Origin: Microbacterium radiodurans
Lineage (GTDB): Bacteria > Actinomycetota > Actinomycetes > Actinomycetales > Microbacteriaceae
DNA: 64,000 bases
NCBI RefSeq assembly: GCF_008710705.1
Contig: NZ_VYRZ01000003.1
Location: 620,001 to 684,000 of the forward strand
Direction of reading: 5' to 3'
Position numbers and translations under genes: made by a program. This document shows positions 9,192 through 17,702 of this stretch, one piece after another. Position 1 is the stretch's first letter. Every line of letters starts with the position of its first letter. The notes below the pieces were generated by a model. It was not told the DNA's origin and ran no database searches. It saw only the letters and a program-made list of their open reading frames with translations.

Positions 9192-10916
9192 GTGGCATCG
9201 ATCTCGTCGTGGAGTGTGGCGGACTTCAAGTCCCTTGGGTCAGCGACCCTAGCTCTTCCGCACCTAACGGTCCTTGCAGGAGCGAATAGTTCAGGCAAGT
9301 CTTCAGTACTGCAGTCGATCCTCCTCTTAGCGCAATCCATTACTCGCGGTGGGAATCTAGTCATGAACGGGCCACTGGTACGCCTCGGCGAGCCCGCCGA
9401 CGTCGTTAGAGAGGGTCAGGCGGCGGTTGAACTTCGATTCACGGTACAAGGCGGGCCTCCCGCAGTGGTTGAGCCTCCGCGCGCGCTGAAGTTCGATGTC
9501 TCATTGTCGCTCGCCCCGTCGGACAACGGGGTTGCGCTAGTCCCCACCGCGTTCGAAGTTGTGGACCCGGAAGGGACGGTGCTAGTCGCGGCGACGTCCG
9601 AGCGGATGCGGCAAGCCGACATCGACGCGTTCTCGCACACCGCCCACGGCCTCGATCTCTCGTTCCTCCGGCTAACCGTGTTCGGCGGACGTAAGGCACC
9701 CAACAGGATGTACTTGGGCTTTCTCGGCGTGGCTCCAACCCTCCTCGCACGCCACATCGATCCTCGCGTGATCGTGCGTCAGATGGAGTCCACTCTCGAC
9801 GACGTCTTGTCAACCGACCGGATGACATATGAGCTCGCGCAAGAGGTCACTCAGTTGGTGCCGAAGCGGAAGTTCTTCAAAGAGCTCCACATCGAAGACC
9901 AGCGCGAGCCTGCCTCGGTTCGTATCGCGCCCACGCCGCTGTGGTCCAAGCGAGACTTCGCCGCGCTCGACGCCGCTCAGCGGAAGGAACTCGTATCGCG
10001 CGCGGCGGCGAAGCGAGCCCGAGTCGAGTGGGCTGTGATCGGTCCCGGGCTTGGATACCTCGGGTCTCCACACCGTCTGAATCGCCGCTACTACTTCGAA
10101 GGTGGAGTCGTCGAATCTGCGCTTGCTGACGAGCACTCGCTCGGGTTGACCTTCTTGGGTGCGTTCGCCTCCGCGGTGGAGGACTTCGGCGGCCAGGTGA
10201 AGTACCTCGGTCCTCTTCGCGATGAGCCGCGGGTTGTACAAGGCGCTTGGGATGAGCGCGTTCGTGCTCTCCCTGTCGGAATCCGTGGCGAGTTGACGGC
10301 AGAGATTCTTACCCGAGAAAAGGATCGAACGATCAGGTTCAACGACTGGGATGGCCAACCGAGGGAAGGAACGCTGCCTGACGCTGCCGCTCTTTGGTGC
10401 AACTACTTTGGCATCGGAGAACGAATCAACGTTCTCGATCTTGGAAAACTCGGGCGCGGCGTCAATCTGAGAGTGGACGGAGTCGATCGCGACCTCACGA
10501 TGATCGGTGTCGGCGCGAGTCAACTGCTCCCGATTTTGGTGGCGAGCCTTGCCGCGGAGACAGGCAGTTTGATCCTTATCGAGCAGCCTGAGCTTCATCT
10601 GCATCCGTCGGTCCAGTCGCGACTAGCGGACTTCTTTCTTTTCGCTCGCCCCGACGTGCGGTTCATCGTTGAGACCCACAGCGAATATCTAGTTACGCGT
10701 ATTCGTAGGCGTATCGCCGAGGAACGCGCAACACCGCGCGACGTGGAGGTCATGTTCGCCGAGCGTCGCGGCGGCGCCACGGAGATCCGATCCTTGGCTC
10801 TTGGAAATGGTGGGGACTTCGACGAGTGGCCCGATGGCTTCTTTGATGCGCAGGAGATCGATTTGCGCCACATAGTGAGGGCGCTCGCCTCCCGTGTCGC
10901 CAAGGCTGACAGTTGA
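9192..10916 (+). CDS. AAA family ATPase, DUF3696/OLD-like
   Basis: This is a soluble SMC/OLD-class P-loop ATPase. From the GTG at 9192 (preceded by GGGAGG at the right distance) the N-terminus reads SSWSVADFKSLGSATLALP, the usual 'binding domain' opening, then Walker A GANSSGKSS near 29-37. The C-terminus has an ABC-type core: GVGASQLLPILVASL (signature-like), Walker B LILIEQPELHLHP near 460, and VETHSEYLVTRIRRRIAEE near 492, a combination typical of DUF3696-bearing ATPases. Length is 574 aa. Earlier in-frame codons back to 9069 overlap the NERD fragment and look non-coding. Its stop overlaps the TTG of the next gene (TTGA), so the two products probably act together. In a defence-type neighbourhood an ATP-dependent sensor role is a reasonable inference. 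Confidence 0.85.
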   Translation: MASISSWSVADFKSLGSATLALPHLTVLAGANSSGKSSVLQSILLLAQSITRGGNLVMNGPLVRLGEPADVVREGQAAVELRFTVQGGPPAVVEPPRALKFDVSLSLAPSDNGVALVPTAFEVVDPEGTVLVAATSERMRQADIDAFSHTAHGLDLSFLRLTVFGGRKAPNRMYLGFLGVAPTLLARHIDPRVIVRQMESTLDDVLSTDRMTYELAQEVTQLVPKRKFFKELHIEDQREPASVRIAPTPLWSKRDFAALDAAQRKELVSRAAAKRARVEWAVIGPGLGYLGSPHRLNRRYYFEGGVVESALADEHSLGLTFLGAFASAVEDFGGQVKYLGPLRDEPRVVQGAWDERVRALPVGIRGELTAEILTREKDRTIRFNDWDGQPREGTLPDAAALWCNYFGIGERINVLDLGKLGRGVNLRVDGVDRDLTMIGVGASQLLPILVASLAAETGSLILIEQPELHLHPSVQSRLADFFLFARPDVRFIVETHSEYLVTRIRRRIAEERATPRDVEVMFAERRGGATEIRSLALGNGGDFDEWPDGFFDAQEIDLRHIVRALASRVAKADS

Positions 10917-11707
10917 CGACGATTGTCCTCCTCGACCCCGCAATTGTCCTGGACGCGTCAGACGAGCCAGCGTTGGAACGCCTCCTTGATTGGACATCCG
11001 ACGCCCGTGTGAGGCTGGGGACTCGGGCTTGGGTCCGAATTGCGGAAGACTACGGCACGAATGCGCTAATGCTGCCCGCAGCCTTGATGAGACTTGCGCA
11101 TCGCGGGATCGGCGAACTACTGTCGCGCCCTCCGCTTGAATCTGATGAAGGCGACTCGTCCAAATCGCTTTCGGCGCCTTACTCGGGGCAGCCGGCGACG
11201 CACAAGTTGCTGTTGCGGGACATCGTTGGCCTGGGTGAGGTCGACGAAGAGCTCGCACTCGGTACTCACGAGAGCCTTTGGGGCGGCCCCATTAGCTCGA
11301 TTTCATGTGTCCCGCCGCCTCCTTCTGACCTGCCTGTTCACCTGAAGCCAAACCTGCCTACGCCTGCTGAACTTCGGCAGCGAGCCACGGAGTACTTCGA
11401 GCGTCGCCGCATACTGATCATCGGCGGCCAAATCGACGGAGACGTCATTCGCGCGCTCGGCGATGAACTTGGAATCAAGCAGGAACTTGTGCGTTGGGTT
11501 CCCAGCGAGAAGAACAAGCGGGCTAGAAACCTCAAGGACGTGATCGGAGGGCTTCCTGTCGACGCGATCGTTGTCTGCGTGGTGGGAAAGGTGGGCCACG
11601 ATGTGAGCGGCGAAGTGAAGGACAACACGCAACGACGAGCTGTCCTCCTATGCGAGTCCCGCTTCTCGTCTCAGATCCTTGATGACTTGCGGGGACTCGT
11701 TCCGTAG
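10913..11707 (+). CDS. DUF2325-like partner protein of the AAA ATPase
   Basis: This 264-aa protein starts at TTG 10913, overlapping the ATPase stop by four bases. The C-terminal about 100 residues resemble DUF2325: RRILIIGGQIDG near 165, a central helix, AIVVCVVGKVGHDVSGEVKD near 220-240, and a final strand/helix segment VLLCESRFSSQILDDL. The N-terminal about 90 residues open with TIVLLDPAIVLDASDEPALE, which recalls a Rossmann or PIN-like first strand, but no full acidic triad could be assigned. The middle is a low-complexity linker with PPPPSDLP. The pair is conserved-looking, well codon-biased and intact among broken genes, suggesting it is still in use. Exact function is unknown. Confidence 0.65.
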   Translation: MTTIVLLDPAIVLDASDEPALERLLDWTSDARVRLGTRAWVRIAEDYGTNALMLPAALMRLAHRGIGELLSRPPLESDEGDSSKSLSAPYSGQPATHKLLLRDIVGLGEVDEELALGTHESLWGGPISSISCVPPPPSDLPVHLKPNLPTPAELRQRATEYFERRRILIIGGQIDGDVIRALGDELGIKQELVRWVPSEKNKRARNLKDVIGGLPVDAIVVCVVGKVGHDVSGEVKDNTQRRAVLLCESRFSSQILDDLRGLVP

Positions 11708-11841
11708 AGCCGGCGCTGGCGTGTTCTCAGGCCAGCCGGGCGTGAAAAACACCTTCTCGTGCCCGCAACGTCCCATCCGCGAGCACTGCCCGTATGGGGA
11801 TCTTCACTCGCAACCTCATGGGGATAGCGACGCATGCCGAG

Positions 11842-12114
11842 CTACCCGACCGGCGTGCCGAGACGAGGGTCACCGTCTTCGTCCGGGACGAGTACCTGGT
11901 CGCCGCGCTCCAGCGCGTCGAGCGTGAGGTCGATGTCGTGAACAGCGAGGTCAGCCAACTTGCTGGGGCCAACTACGACTACGTTGTCGGGACCCGCGAC
12001 CAGGGCCACATAGTCGGTGTTCGGCAGCACCACAAACTGGAGCGCCCAGCCGATGGTGTTCCCAACCTCTTGCGCCCGTTCATTGATCGCGGCACCTCTG
12101 TCGGAGTGAGTCCC
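11842..12114 (-). pseudogene. Unidentified coding remnant
   Basis: The minus strand carries about 80-90 codons with typical high-GC third positions, reading NTIGWALQFVVLPNTDYVAL, then VAGPDNVVVVGPSKLADLAV and a long acidic tail ending DPRLGTPVG before TAG. No start codon with a ribosome site was found, and upstream sequence in frame loses protein character. The family is not recognised. The rest of 11,708-12,262 shows no convincing gene; another short minus-strand stretch (MRLRVKIPIRAVLADG, about 11,727-11,820) may belong to the same decayed gene in another frame. Confidence 0.35.
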
Positions 12115-12262
12115 ACGCAGCGACAGTACTCGCCTGGTCACACGTAGACAGCGCAGTGCATCTGGCCAGCACCGCGTAACACTCGGCGACTGCACGTGCC
12201 GGCCCCGCATCCGTGCAGTGCTCGGCTGGGGATCCTCGCCCCCGCTGCCTGGAGCGTGACGT

Positions 12263-13674
12263 TTAGGACATCCCTGCTTCATGGGCGTGACGCTCGCACC
12301 GGCCGAAGTGCGTGCGACGATGGGGGAACTCTTTCGAGATCTGTCCGCCGCAGACGACACAGATTCCGGGCGGCACATCGGCGAGCCGACTACCGGGGGC
12401 CTTCCTCGCAACGTGATACCCGTGCTGGCCGGGGACCCGGTCGAGGATCCCTTCCGTTCCCAATGCACTGAGCATCTTCCGCAATTCCCGTTCGATCGTG
12501 TTGACCGGGAGAGTACAGGGGTAGGTGAGGGTGAGCTCGCGCAACAGTTTGGGTGCGGTCAGCATCTCCTCGGGCCGGAGCGGGACGATCACGGTGCGTA
12601 TCAGTCTCCACTTCCAGATTCGGGCGGGGATGCCGACCTGCAGGTCCCCATCATCGACGAACCAGTCCGGCAGAATCAGCTCACCGAAGTACTCAAGCGC
12701 GGGAGCACCTTCGGGGCTAGCCTCCCGTCTCATGAGAAGCTCAGTCTCCCGAGGGGCGTTGCGCTCCGCGTTCGCGGTCCGCGCCCCGGCACGCGCCTGC
12801 GCAGCACGAACCCGCGCTTGACGTGTCGCCTGGCGCTGACGGTCAGCTTCGGCGCGTGCTTGCTCTGCTGCGTCGATGGTGGCGAGTGCGGTAGACGTGT
12901 CGGCGTCCAACTGATCGAGGGCAGCGTTCGTATCCCGCCCCCCGTCAGGGTGGACGAGTCGAGAGGTTCGGTAGCGAACGGGGCTTCATCGCCCGGCTGC
13001 GGGTGCGTCGTCCAGGTGCGTCCACCGAGGCTCAATTGTCCGGTCCCGTAACCGACCTGCCGGAGGACGGGGTTCACCCACAGGAGCCGGCCGGTCTCTT
13101 CGAGGGCTACCCGGTGGACGGGTGAGAGTTTCACCCGGACGATGTCGTCTCACCCGGCCCGGAGGTGAACGCCGGCGTGGACGAACAGCCACACGTCGAC
13201 GATTCCCGCATGCCGGTACCAGGAGTGCCGTTCTCTAAACCTCTCTACCGGGAGGGGGGAGATCTGCACTTCGATGGCGAACCGAGTGCCGTCCGGTAAC
13301 GTCACGAACACGTCCGCGATCCGCGCCCCCGCAGCCAACACCTTCTCGAACGTGACGACCGCGTTCGGGTAGCGGGTGCGCGCGCACTCGGCGAGCACCT
13401 CCTTTGACTCGATGTGATGCCAGGTCTCCGGGCCGTGGTCGGTCGCCGCGTCGTTCCGCAGGTGTCGGAAGTGGTGCCGGCGGTCTCCGCCGACGGTCGT
13501 GATGCTGGGTGCCGGGCACCCAGGCACCGGGCACATGAGCGTGGTGCGCGTGAGCGATCCGTACGTCTCCGCCTCCCCGTCCGGGAGATGCACGAGACCT
13601 GGTCCTCCATCCCGGCATGCAGCGTAGATGAACCGGGGGTCATCAGCCGCGAACGCACGAAGGTCAGAGGTCAC
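12263..13674 (-). pseudogene. CoiA-like (competence/nuclease family) protein, disrupted twice
   Basis: The 5' part (GTG at 13674) has CoiA features: CPVPGC zinc-like Cys, HHFRHLRND, WHHIESKEVL, and a nuclease-type ADVFVTLPDGTRFAIEVQ motif. An in-frame TGA (plus-strand TCA, 13150-13152) interrupts it right after HAGVHLRAG; the frame then continues as DDIVRVKLSPVHRVALEETG. The sense codon was probably CGA. A second lesion is a frame change at the C6 tract near 12937-12942; downstream the frame reads NAALDQLDADTSTALA, a charged coiled-coil, a helical domain and a zinc ribbon (CVVCGG ... HFGRCERH) to the stop at 12263. Intact, the protein would be about 470 aa. CoiA relatives are linked to DNA processing during natural uptake; here it may be an island nuclease. 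Confidence 0.65.
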
Positions 13675-13938
13675 CCCGCGACCGTATCGGCGAGCGGGGA
13701 CATCGGTCGGCACCGGGGTTAGCAACGAACCGTGGTTACGCGGTTGGCGACCCGAGGAAGACCTGAATATCGGCCGCGTAACAGACAAGCCGAGCGCGCC
13801 CGCGATGCCCCGCCAGCGTGCAATGCCCGCTTGCGCATCCGCTGTCCCTCGCGCAGTCGCCTGATCGATACTTACTCGCTCATCTGATCCTGGATGGGTC
13901 CCGGCGCTACGACGTCAGCGCTCTCTGACCGTGCGAGG

Positions 13939-14253
13939 ATGTGGCTCGTGACCCGAGCCGACAAGTATCCCGACCAAGCCGAAGCCGACATGAACCGCCT
14001 TCAAGAGGAAGCGCGCGTAGCGGACGACGCCAAGGACGAGGCAGTCGCCCGCGCCGAAGAGCTAGAGCGTCAGATAGATTCCGCCTTCATCGCCGGAGAC
14101 CACGCACTAGTCGAAACGCTCCAAGATCAGCACCAGCAAGCCGAGATCGAGATCGATAACACGAAGAGAGAGTTCGAGTCGGTGATGGATCAGGTGGGCA
14201 ACTCTCAGCGCTTCTGGTACGAAGAAGAAGACGACGATGACGATGAGGATTAG
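13939..14253 (+). CDS. Small coiled-coil protein with acidic tail
   Basis: The product is about 104 aa, nearly all helical and charged (DMNRLQEEARVADDAKDEAV, then AEELERQ), ending in a run of Glu/Asp (YEEEDDDDDED). No known family is recognised. The start is uncertain: ATG 13939, GTG 13948 and an upstream ATG at 13894 are all in frame; codon use favours a start at 13939 or 13948. It is followed after 2 bp by a zinc-ribbon gene, so the two are almost certainly co-transcribed and translationally coupled. Acidic tails of this kind are seen in nucleic-acid mimics and chaperone partners, but nothing here proves such a role. Confidence 0.6.
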   Translation: MWLVTRADKYPDQAEADMNRLQEEARVADDAKDEAVARAEELERQIDSAFIAGDHALVETLQDQHQQAEIEIDNTKREFESVMDQVGNSQRFWYEEEDDDDDED

Positions 14254-14255
14254 CC

Positions 14256-14447
14256 ATGGCGCGCTTCGATGACGTCGACTGGTTCTGCGACCGCTGCAAC
14301 TCGCACCTGAATTATCAGCTTGGGTTCGATGACAACAAGTACACGTGGAAGTGCGCGCAATGTAGCCACAAGAACAGCATTTCTAGGGACAACATCTACG
14401 CGACGGAGCAAGACTTCCGAACAGGTGGAGATCCCATCGGGTACTAA
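14256..14447 (+). CDS. Small zinc-ribbon protein
   Basis: The 63-aa product holds two CxxC knuckles, WFCDRCNSHLNYQ and WKCAQCSHKNS, spaced by about 20 residues including FDDNKYTW. This is a typical treble-clef or zinc-ribbon layout for a structural zinc site, common in small nucleic-acid or protein-binding adaptors of mobile elements. ATG 14256 comes two bases after the stop of the coiled-coil gene. The C-terminus (TEQDFRTGGDPIGY) is flexible. Target unknown. Confidence 0.65.
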   Translation: MARFDDVDWFCDRCNSHLNYQLGFDDNKYTWKCAQCSHKNSISRDNIYATEQDFRTGGDPIGY

Positions 14448-14591
14448 AACTGCGCTCGGGAAGTGTCGCACTCCATTCGTGTGTCCCGGTCGCTCACTAC
14501 GAATCCCACCTGGCCGCGCCCGCATGGGATCCTGAAGGGGATCGGCAGATCATTGACCGGGGCCACAGAAGCTCGCGGCAGTCAGCGGCTC

Positions 14592-14612
14592 GCTTCGCAC
14601 ACCGTGCGAAGC
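14592..14612. promoter_or_regulatory. Perfect 21-bp dyad upstream of the HNH-like gene
   Basis: GCTTCGCAC (14592-14600) and GTGCGAAGC (14604-14612) are exact inverted copies separated by ACC. The dyad lies 46 bp before the GTG of the HNH-like gene. It is too close to the start to be only a terminator for the upstream pair and has no T-run, so an operator or an mRNA hairpin controlling the HNH-like gene is the better reading. Confidence 0.45.
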
Positions 14613-14658
14613 ATCAAGTGCGCGAATTTGGCGAACGCATCCCCTCTATGGTTACTCT

Positions 14659-15591
14659 GTGGCGAAGAATCGGTTTCCTGGGAAGACTTGCGTCTTCTGC
14701 TCTAATCCCAGTGTCGGGGTCGGGGAACATGTCTGGCCTTTGTGGTTCCTTCAGGAGTTCCACGGCGAGGGACCGTTCACTGCCGCCCGCGCGGGCAAGC
14801 CCTATGTGAAGCGGGACAAAACAACCTACACATCAGACTCCCTCCAGGGTGTTCACGTGCCAGCATGCGCCGAATGCAATGCGATCCTCAATCGGACCAT
14901 CGAAGAGCCAGCAAAGCCCATCATCCGGCGAATCCTGAAGCATGCCGACTCTAGAGACAGCCTGCCGCTGACCGCGCATGAATGCGCTGCAGTCGCTCGA
15001 TGGCTCCTCAAGATTGGACTGCTCTCCGCCCATCCCGCTGCCGAATACGACCACCCAGGACTACAGCGGGATCTCGACATGCCGAGACTCGCGACAGTGC
15101 GGCCCGAATGGTTGGAGTGGATGCGTGCCCGAATTGACCCGCCCGATGGCTTCTCGGTGTATGTCACCCGACGGGATTTGCGTGGCGAGGACAGTGAGGT
15201 GGACGCGCCGCAGCAGATTCTCATTCCTCGAGTAATCGTGGATGGCGTGGACCTTGACTTCATGAGCAGGTCCTTCGGACTGACTGGGGTGAATGTCAAC
15301 CTGGTCTGGCATCCGGGATGGCCAATCACGCATCCTCAGGTGGATGTTGGGCGAGCTGCGCGGCTCTGGCCTGAGCCGCACCCCGTGGACTTCGGCACGC
15401 TGCCGATCGTCGCCCCCAAAGAGTTCTCGTTCTGGGTCGGCGCCGTCGGTGAGCTGGCGTACACGACGGCGTCTTTCGCTCGCGCGTCTCAGCTCCCGCT
15501 CAGTGTCGACGCGGACCCCATTGCGGCATTTTTCGGTAACGCCGGCGAGGACGTGCAAGAAGGATCGCAACCGCCCGCTGTCGCTCCGTGA
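14659..15591 (+). CDS. HNH-endonuclease-like protein
   Basis: The 310-aa product begins at GTG 14659 with KTCVFCSNP (Cys 11 and 14), followed by EHVWPLWFLQEF (Glu-His near 23) and a second knuckle ACAECNAILNRTIEEPAK (Cys 70 and 73, Asn 74). This CxxC ... EHVW ... CxxCN arrangement matches the treble-clef HNH-like group often annotated as HNH endonucleases in phage and defence settings. The Cys pairs would bind structural zinc; His 24 and Asn 74 are the catalytic candidates. The remaining about 200 residues hold several beta-rich stretches with no recognised domain. It is preceded by a perfect dyad, suggesting tight control as expected for a toxic nuclease. It is intact and well codon-biased. 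Confidence 0.65.
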   Translation: MAKNRFPGKTCVFCSNPSVGVGEHVWPLWFLQEFHGEGPFTAARAGKPYVKRDKTTYTSDSLQGVHVPACAECNAILNRTIEEPAKPIIRRILKHADSRDSLPLTAHECAAVARWLLKIGLLSAHPAAEYDHPGLQRDLDMPRLATVRPEWLEWMRARIDPPDGFSVYVTRRDLRGEDSEVDAPQQILIPRVIVDGVDLDFMSRSFGLTGVNVNLVWHPGWPITHPQVDVGRAARLWPEPHPVDFGTLPIVAPKEFSFWVGAVGELAYTTASFARASQLPLSVDADPIAAFFGNAGEDVQEGSQPPAVAP

Positions 15592-15759
15592 TCGTGCGCT
15601 CCTCGTAAAGGGATCGAGCGCGGCACGCGTGCCGGTGAGGCTACGCGCCCGCTTCCATGAGCATGCTCGTTGCAGGCACTTCGAGAGCCTAATCGCCGCG
15701 CACGAGGAAGCGGCGCGCAGGCCACGGTTCGTCGCTGCTGCGCCCTAGGCTGCAGCTGG

Positions 15760-15970
15760 TCTCGACGGCGGGGACCGCCCCGCGACCAAGGAGTACCTGC
15801 GTGAGGTGTTGGGAAAGGTCGACGCGGCGGATCCGCTTCTCTGTCCCCACCGGCTTCTGCCCGGCATCCCGACGCGCATGAAGGACGAGCCTCGGCCGTT
15901 TCTCGATCCGCGTGTCACCATCCGACATGTCTTTGACGCCCCCGGCGACCACATTTGTGTCAGGTTCTGC
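15760..15970 (+). other. Coding-like fragment in a 780-bp region without a firm gene
   Basis: Between 15,592 and 16,373 the only stretch with coding-like third positions is this one, reading GLDGGDRPATKEYLREVLGK, then DAADPLLCPHRLLPGIPTR and a DEPRPFLDPRVTIRHVFDAP part. It follows an in-frame TAG and lacks a clear start; the open frame runs on to 16,222 but decays in character. It may be a gene remnant. Elsewhere in the region only a hairpin (16,208-16,236) stands out. Confidence 0.25.
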
Positions 15971-16207
15971 GCGCAAACCCGGTGGAGAACGTGTCGGGCG
16001 GTCGTCTTCCGCGTGAACTCGCGGATCGGAGACCGATCGAATTACATCCTTGTAGTTCGTGGAGGTCGTTCTCTCCGCAGAATCCGACCTCTAAGCCTCC
16101 TCAAAGGCCGTCTACGCGACGTTCTTCCCAGGGTTGTCTACATGCCTATCCACGCAGTCGTTCGGCCGTTGTCGGAGCGTGTGCTTAAAGTTGGAGGGCA
16201 AGCAAGA

Positions 16208-16236
16208 AGCCCCGATCGCTGAACTCGAGCGGGGCT
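16208..16236 (+). terminator. GC-rich hairpin, possible terminator
   Basis: AGCCCCG (16208-16214) pairs with CGGGGCT (16230-16236) around a 15-nt loop. There is no T-run, as is common in high-GC actinobacteria. It lies between a decayed region and the next small gene. Confidence 0.4.
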
Positions 16237-16373
16237 CGGAAGTTGCAGCAGATCGGGGCTGAGGTGTCTTGGTAGGACTCCTCGACTCTAGGGGCCCAGA
16301 TGGCCTCGACCAAACGCCGGGCGGCTCGCCTGGCCGGCGGGGATCTGCTTCCTACCCGCAGGAAGGAAGCATC

Positions 16374-16508
16374 ATGGCGAAGGCATCGACACGGTCGTCC
16401 GGGAAGCCCTCGAAGGCCTCGCTGAGCAAGGCGGGACGGACGCTCGCGTCCAGCTCGTCGAGCAAGCCGGCCAAGTCGAAGGCCGGCTCGACGCTCGGCA
16501 AGGGCTAG
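16374..16508 (+). CDS. Small Lys/Ser-rich basic protein
   Basis: The 44-aa product (ATG 16374, preceded by GGAAGGAAG) is made of Lys, Ser, Ala and Gly with two versions of one motif, LSKAGRTLAS and SKAGSTLGKG. Short proteins with such paired 'S/K-AG-x-L' motifs are widespread in accessory regions of bacteria, but their function is not known to me. An open frame continues upstream to 16269, but only this ATG has a good ribosome site. It lies 131 bp before the start of another small gene and may share its transcript. Confidence 0.6.
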   Translation: MAKASTRSSGKPSKASLSKAGRTLASSSSSKPAKSKAGSTLGKG

Positions 16509-16639
16509 GACCCATGGGGCCAGCTGGACTTCGTTCCGGCTGGCCCTCCCTGCCTACGCTTCACGTGACGAGGCGCGTCGTGACTCGCTTCCACTCTCGC
16601 GGCTATCGCCCACCTGAGCGGCGAGAAAGCAGCACCATC

Positions 16640-16912
16640 ATGAGTAGTTCCTTCTCCTTCGACGAAGACGCCTTCCGCAAGATCGCCGAGGAAGCCGTCA
16701 CCAACGTGGCCGCGGAGCAGACACGCGATCTCGAGCGTCTCCGCAAGCAATACGCGGGTCGCCCGGTCGCAGAGATCAAGCCTGCGCTGCAGGCGCTATT
16801 TGCCGGGTACGACGGCTCGATCACCGACCCGGAGCTGTCGGAATGGGCGCAACTGATCTCGGACAACACCCGGATTGAGATGACTCCTGCGCCGATCGAT
16901 TGGAGCCGCTGA
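16640..16912 (+). CDS. Small helical protein, first gene of a coupled pair
   Basis: The 90-aa product (ATG 16640) is predicted to be mostly helical: AFRKIAEEAVTNVAAEQTRD, then ERLRKQYAGRPVAEIKPALQ, then DGSITDPELSEWAQLISDN. No family is recognised. Its TGA at 16910-16912 overlaps the ATG of the following gene by one base (TGATG), so the pair is translationally coupled. A small protein coupled to a larger soluble one fits a toxin-antitoxin or chaperone-substrate layout, but no toxin fold is visible. Confidence 0.6.
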   Translation: MSSSFSFDEDAFRKIAEEAVTNVAAEQTRDLERLRKQYAGRPVAEIKPALQALFAGYDGSITDPELSEWAQLISDNTRIEMTPAPIDWSR

Positions 16913-17538
16913 TGGGCGGCATCGATCCCGAGTACCTCAAGCACAAGTACCTTTACGTCCCGTGGGTTGATGGCAGCAAGGTGGACACGATCGAGGGCGG
17001 CAAGGCGATCGGGCTCTATGTTGCGCAGCACTTTAAGGTGCGTCCGACGATTCTCTGCCCGTTGAAGTCGAACGCGGCGTATCACGACGAGTTCAACAAG
17101 CTCACGGTCGTCACCGAGCGCTCCGGTTTCGTTGGGGAGAACGGTGTCGTGATCGCCTGGTGCCCGACCCGCAAGGTCATGCAGAAGCTACATGGCCGCC
17201 AGAACATCGTCGTGCTCGTCGAGTGGCCAAGCGAGCGCTCCAACGCCTGGGCGAAGCTGATGGGCGCTTACAACGTGGTCACCGGCGAGGTCATGAGCAC
17301 GGGCTTGTCTGAAGCCGGCCTCAAGGCGCTAGAGGGCATCGTCTCGGAGGGGTGCAACGGTTGGCACGACTCCATCGCCGAAATCCTGACCACTGCGCAC
17401 CTCGAGGAGCTCGCGGCGCTCGGCGAGTATGACCGTGCCATCGTGCTCGAGTACGCCGCGCAGCACCGCGGGGAGACCAGCATTCAGCGACTCGAGAAGA
17501 TCCTCGACCGTTACGAGCGCGGACTGGCGGCTGTGTAG
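16912..17538 (+). CDS. Hypothetical soluble protein, second gene of a coupled pair
   Basis: The 208-aa product starts at ATG 16912. It alternates strands and helices: YLKHKYLYVPWVD, ILCPLKSNAAYHDEFNK, VVIAWCPTRKVMQKLHG, NIVVLVEWPSERSNAWAKLM, which suggests an alpha/beta fold of Rossmann type. The C-terminal half is helical (EAGLKALEGIVSEGCNGWHD, then AHLEELAALGEYDRAIVLEY). No catalytic motif was identified. Codon use is typical for the genome. It is followed after 19 bp by a strong hairpin, so the transcript probably ends here. Confidence 0.6.
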   Translation: MGGIDPEYLKHKYLYVPWVDGSKVDTIEGGKAIGLYVAQHFKVRPTILCPLKSNAAYHDEFNKLTVVTERSGFVGENGVVIAWCPTRKVMQKLHGRQNIVVLVEWPSERSNAWAKLMGAYNVVTGEVMSTGLSEAGLKALEGIVSEGCNGWHDSIAEILTTAHLEELAALGEYDRAIVLEYAAQHRGETSIQRLEKILDRYERGLAAV

Positions 17539-17557
17539 GCCGCCATTACGCCAGAGC

Positions 17558-17584
17558 GCCCCGGAACGTGAACTACTCCGGGGC
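17558..17584 (+). terminator. Intrinsic-type hairpin after the coupled pair
   Basis: GCCCCGGA (17558-17565) and TCCGGGGC (17577-17584) form a perfect 8-bp stem with an 11-nt loop, 19 bp after the upstream stop. It could act in both directions, since the converging XRE gene ends at 17703. Confidence 0.55.
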
Positions 17585-17702
17585 TCCATGCTACGTCGTT
17601 AATGGATCGCGGTGAAGCGGGCGCGGTCTCGCACGCAAAGTGCCTCTATCGCGCACTGCCCGCGAGGGGATCGATCACGAGCGCCGGCCGCGCTTCTGTC
17701 GG

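Noticed and set aside
11794..12147. 117-aa plus-strand frame after the DUF2325-like gene
   Set aside because: The opposite strand has better third-position bias and protein-like sequence over the same bases.
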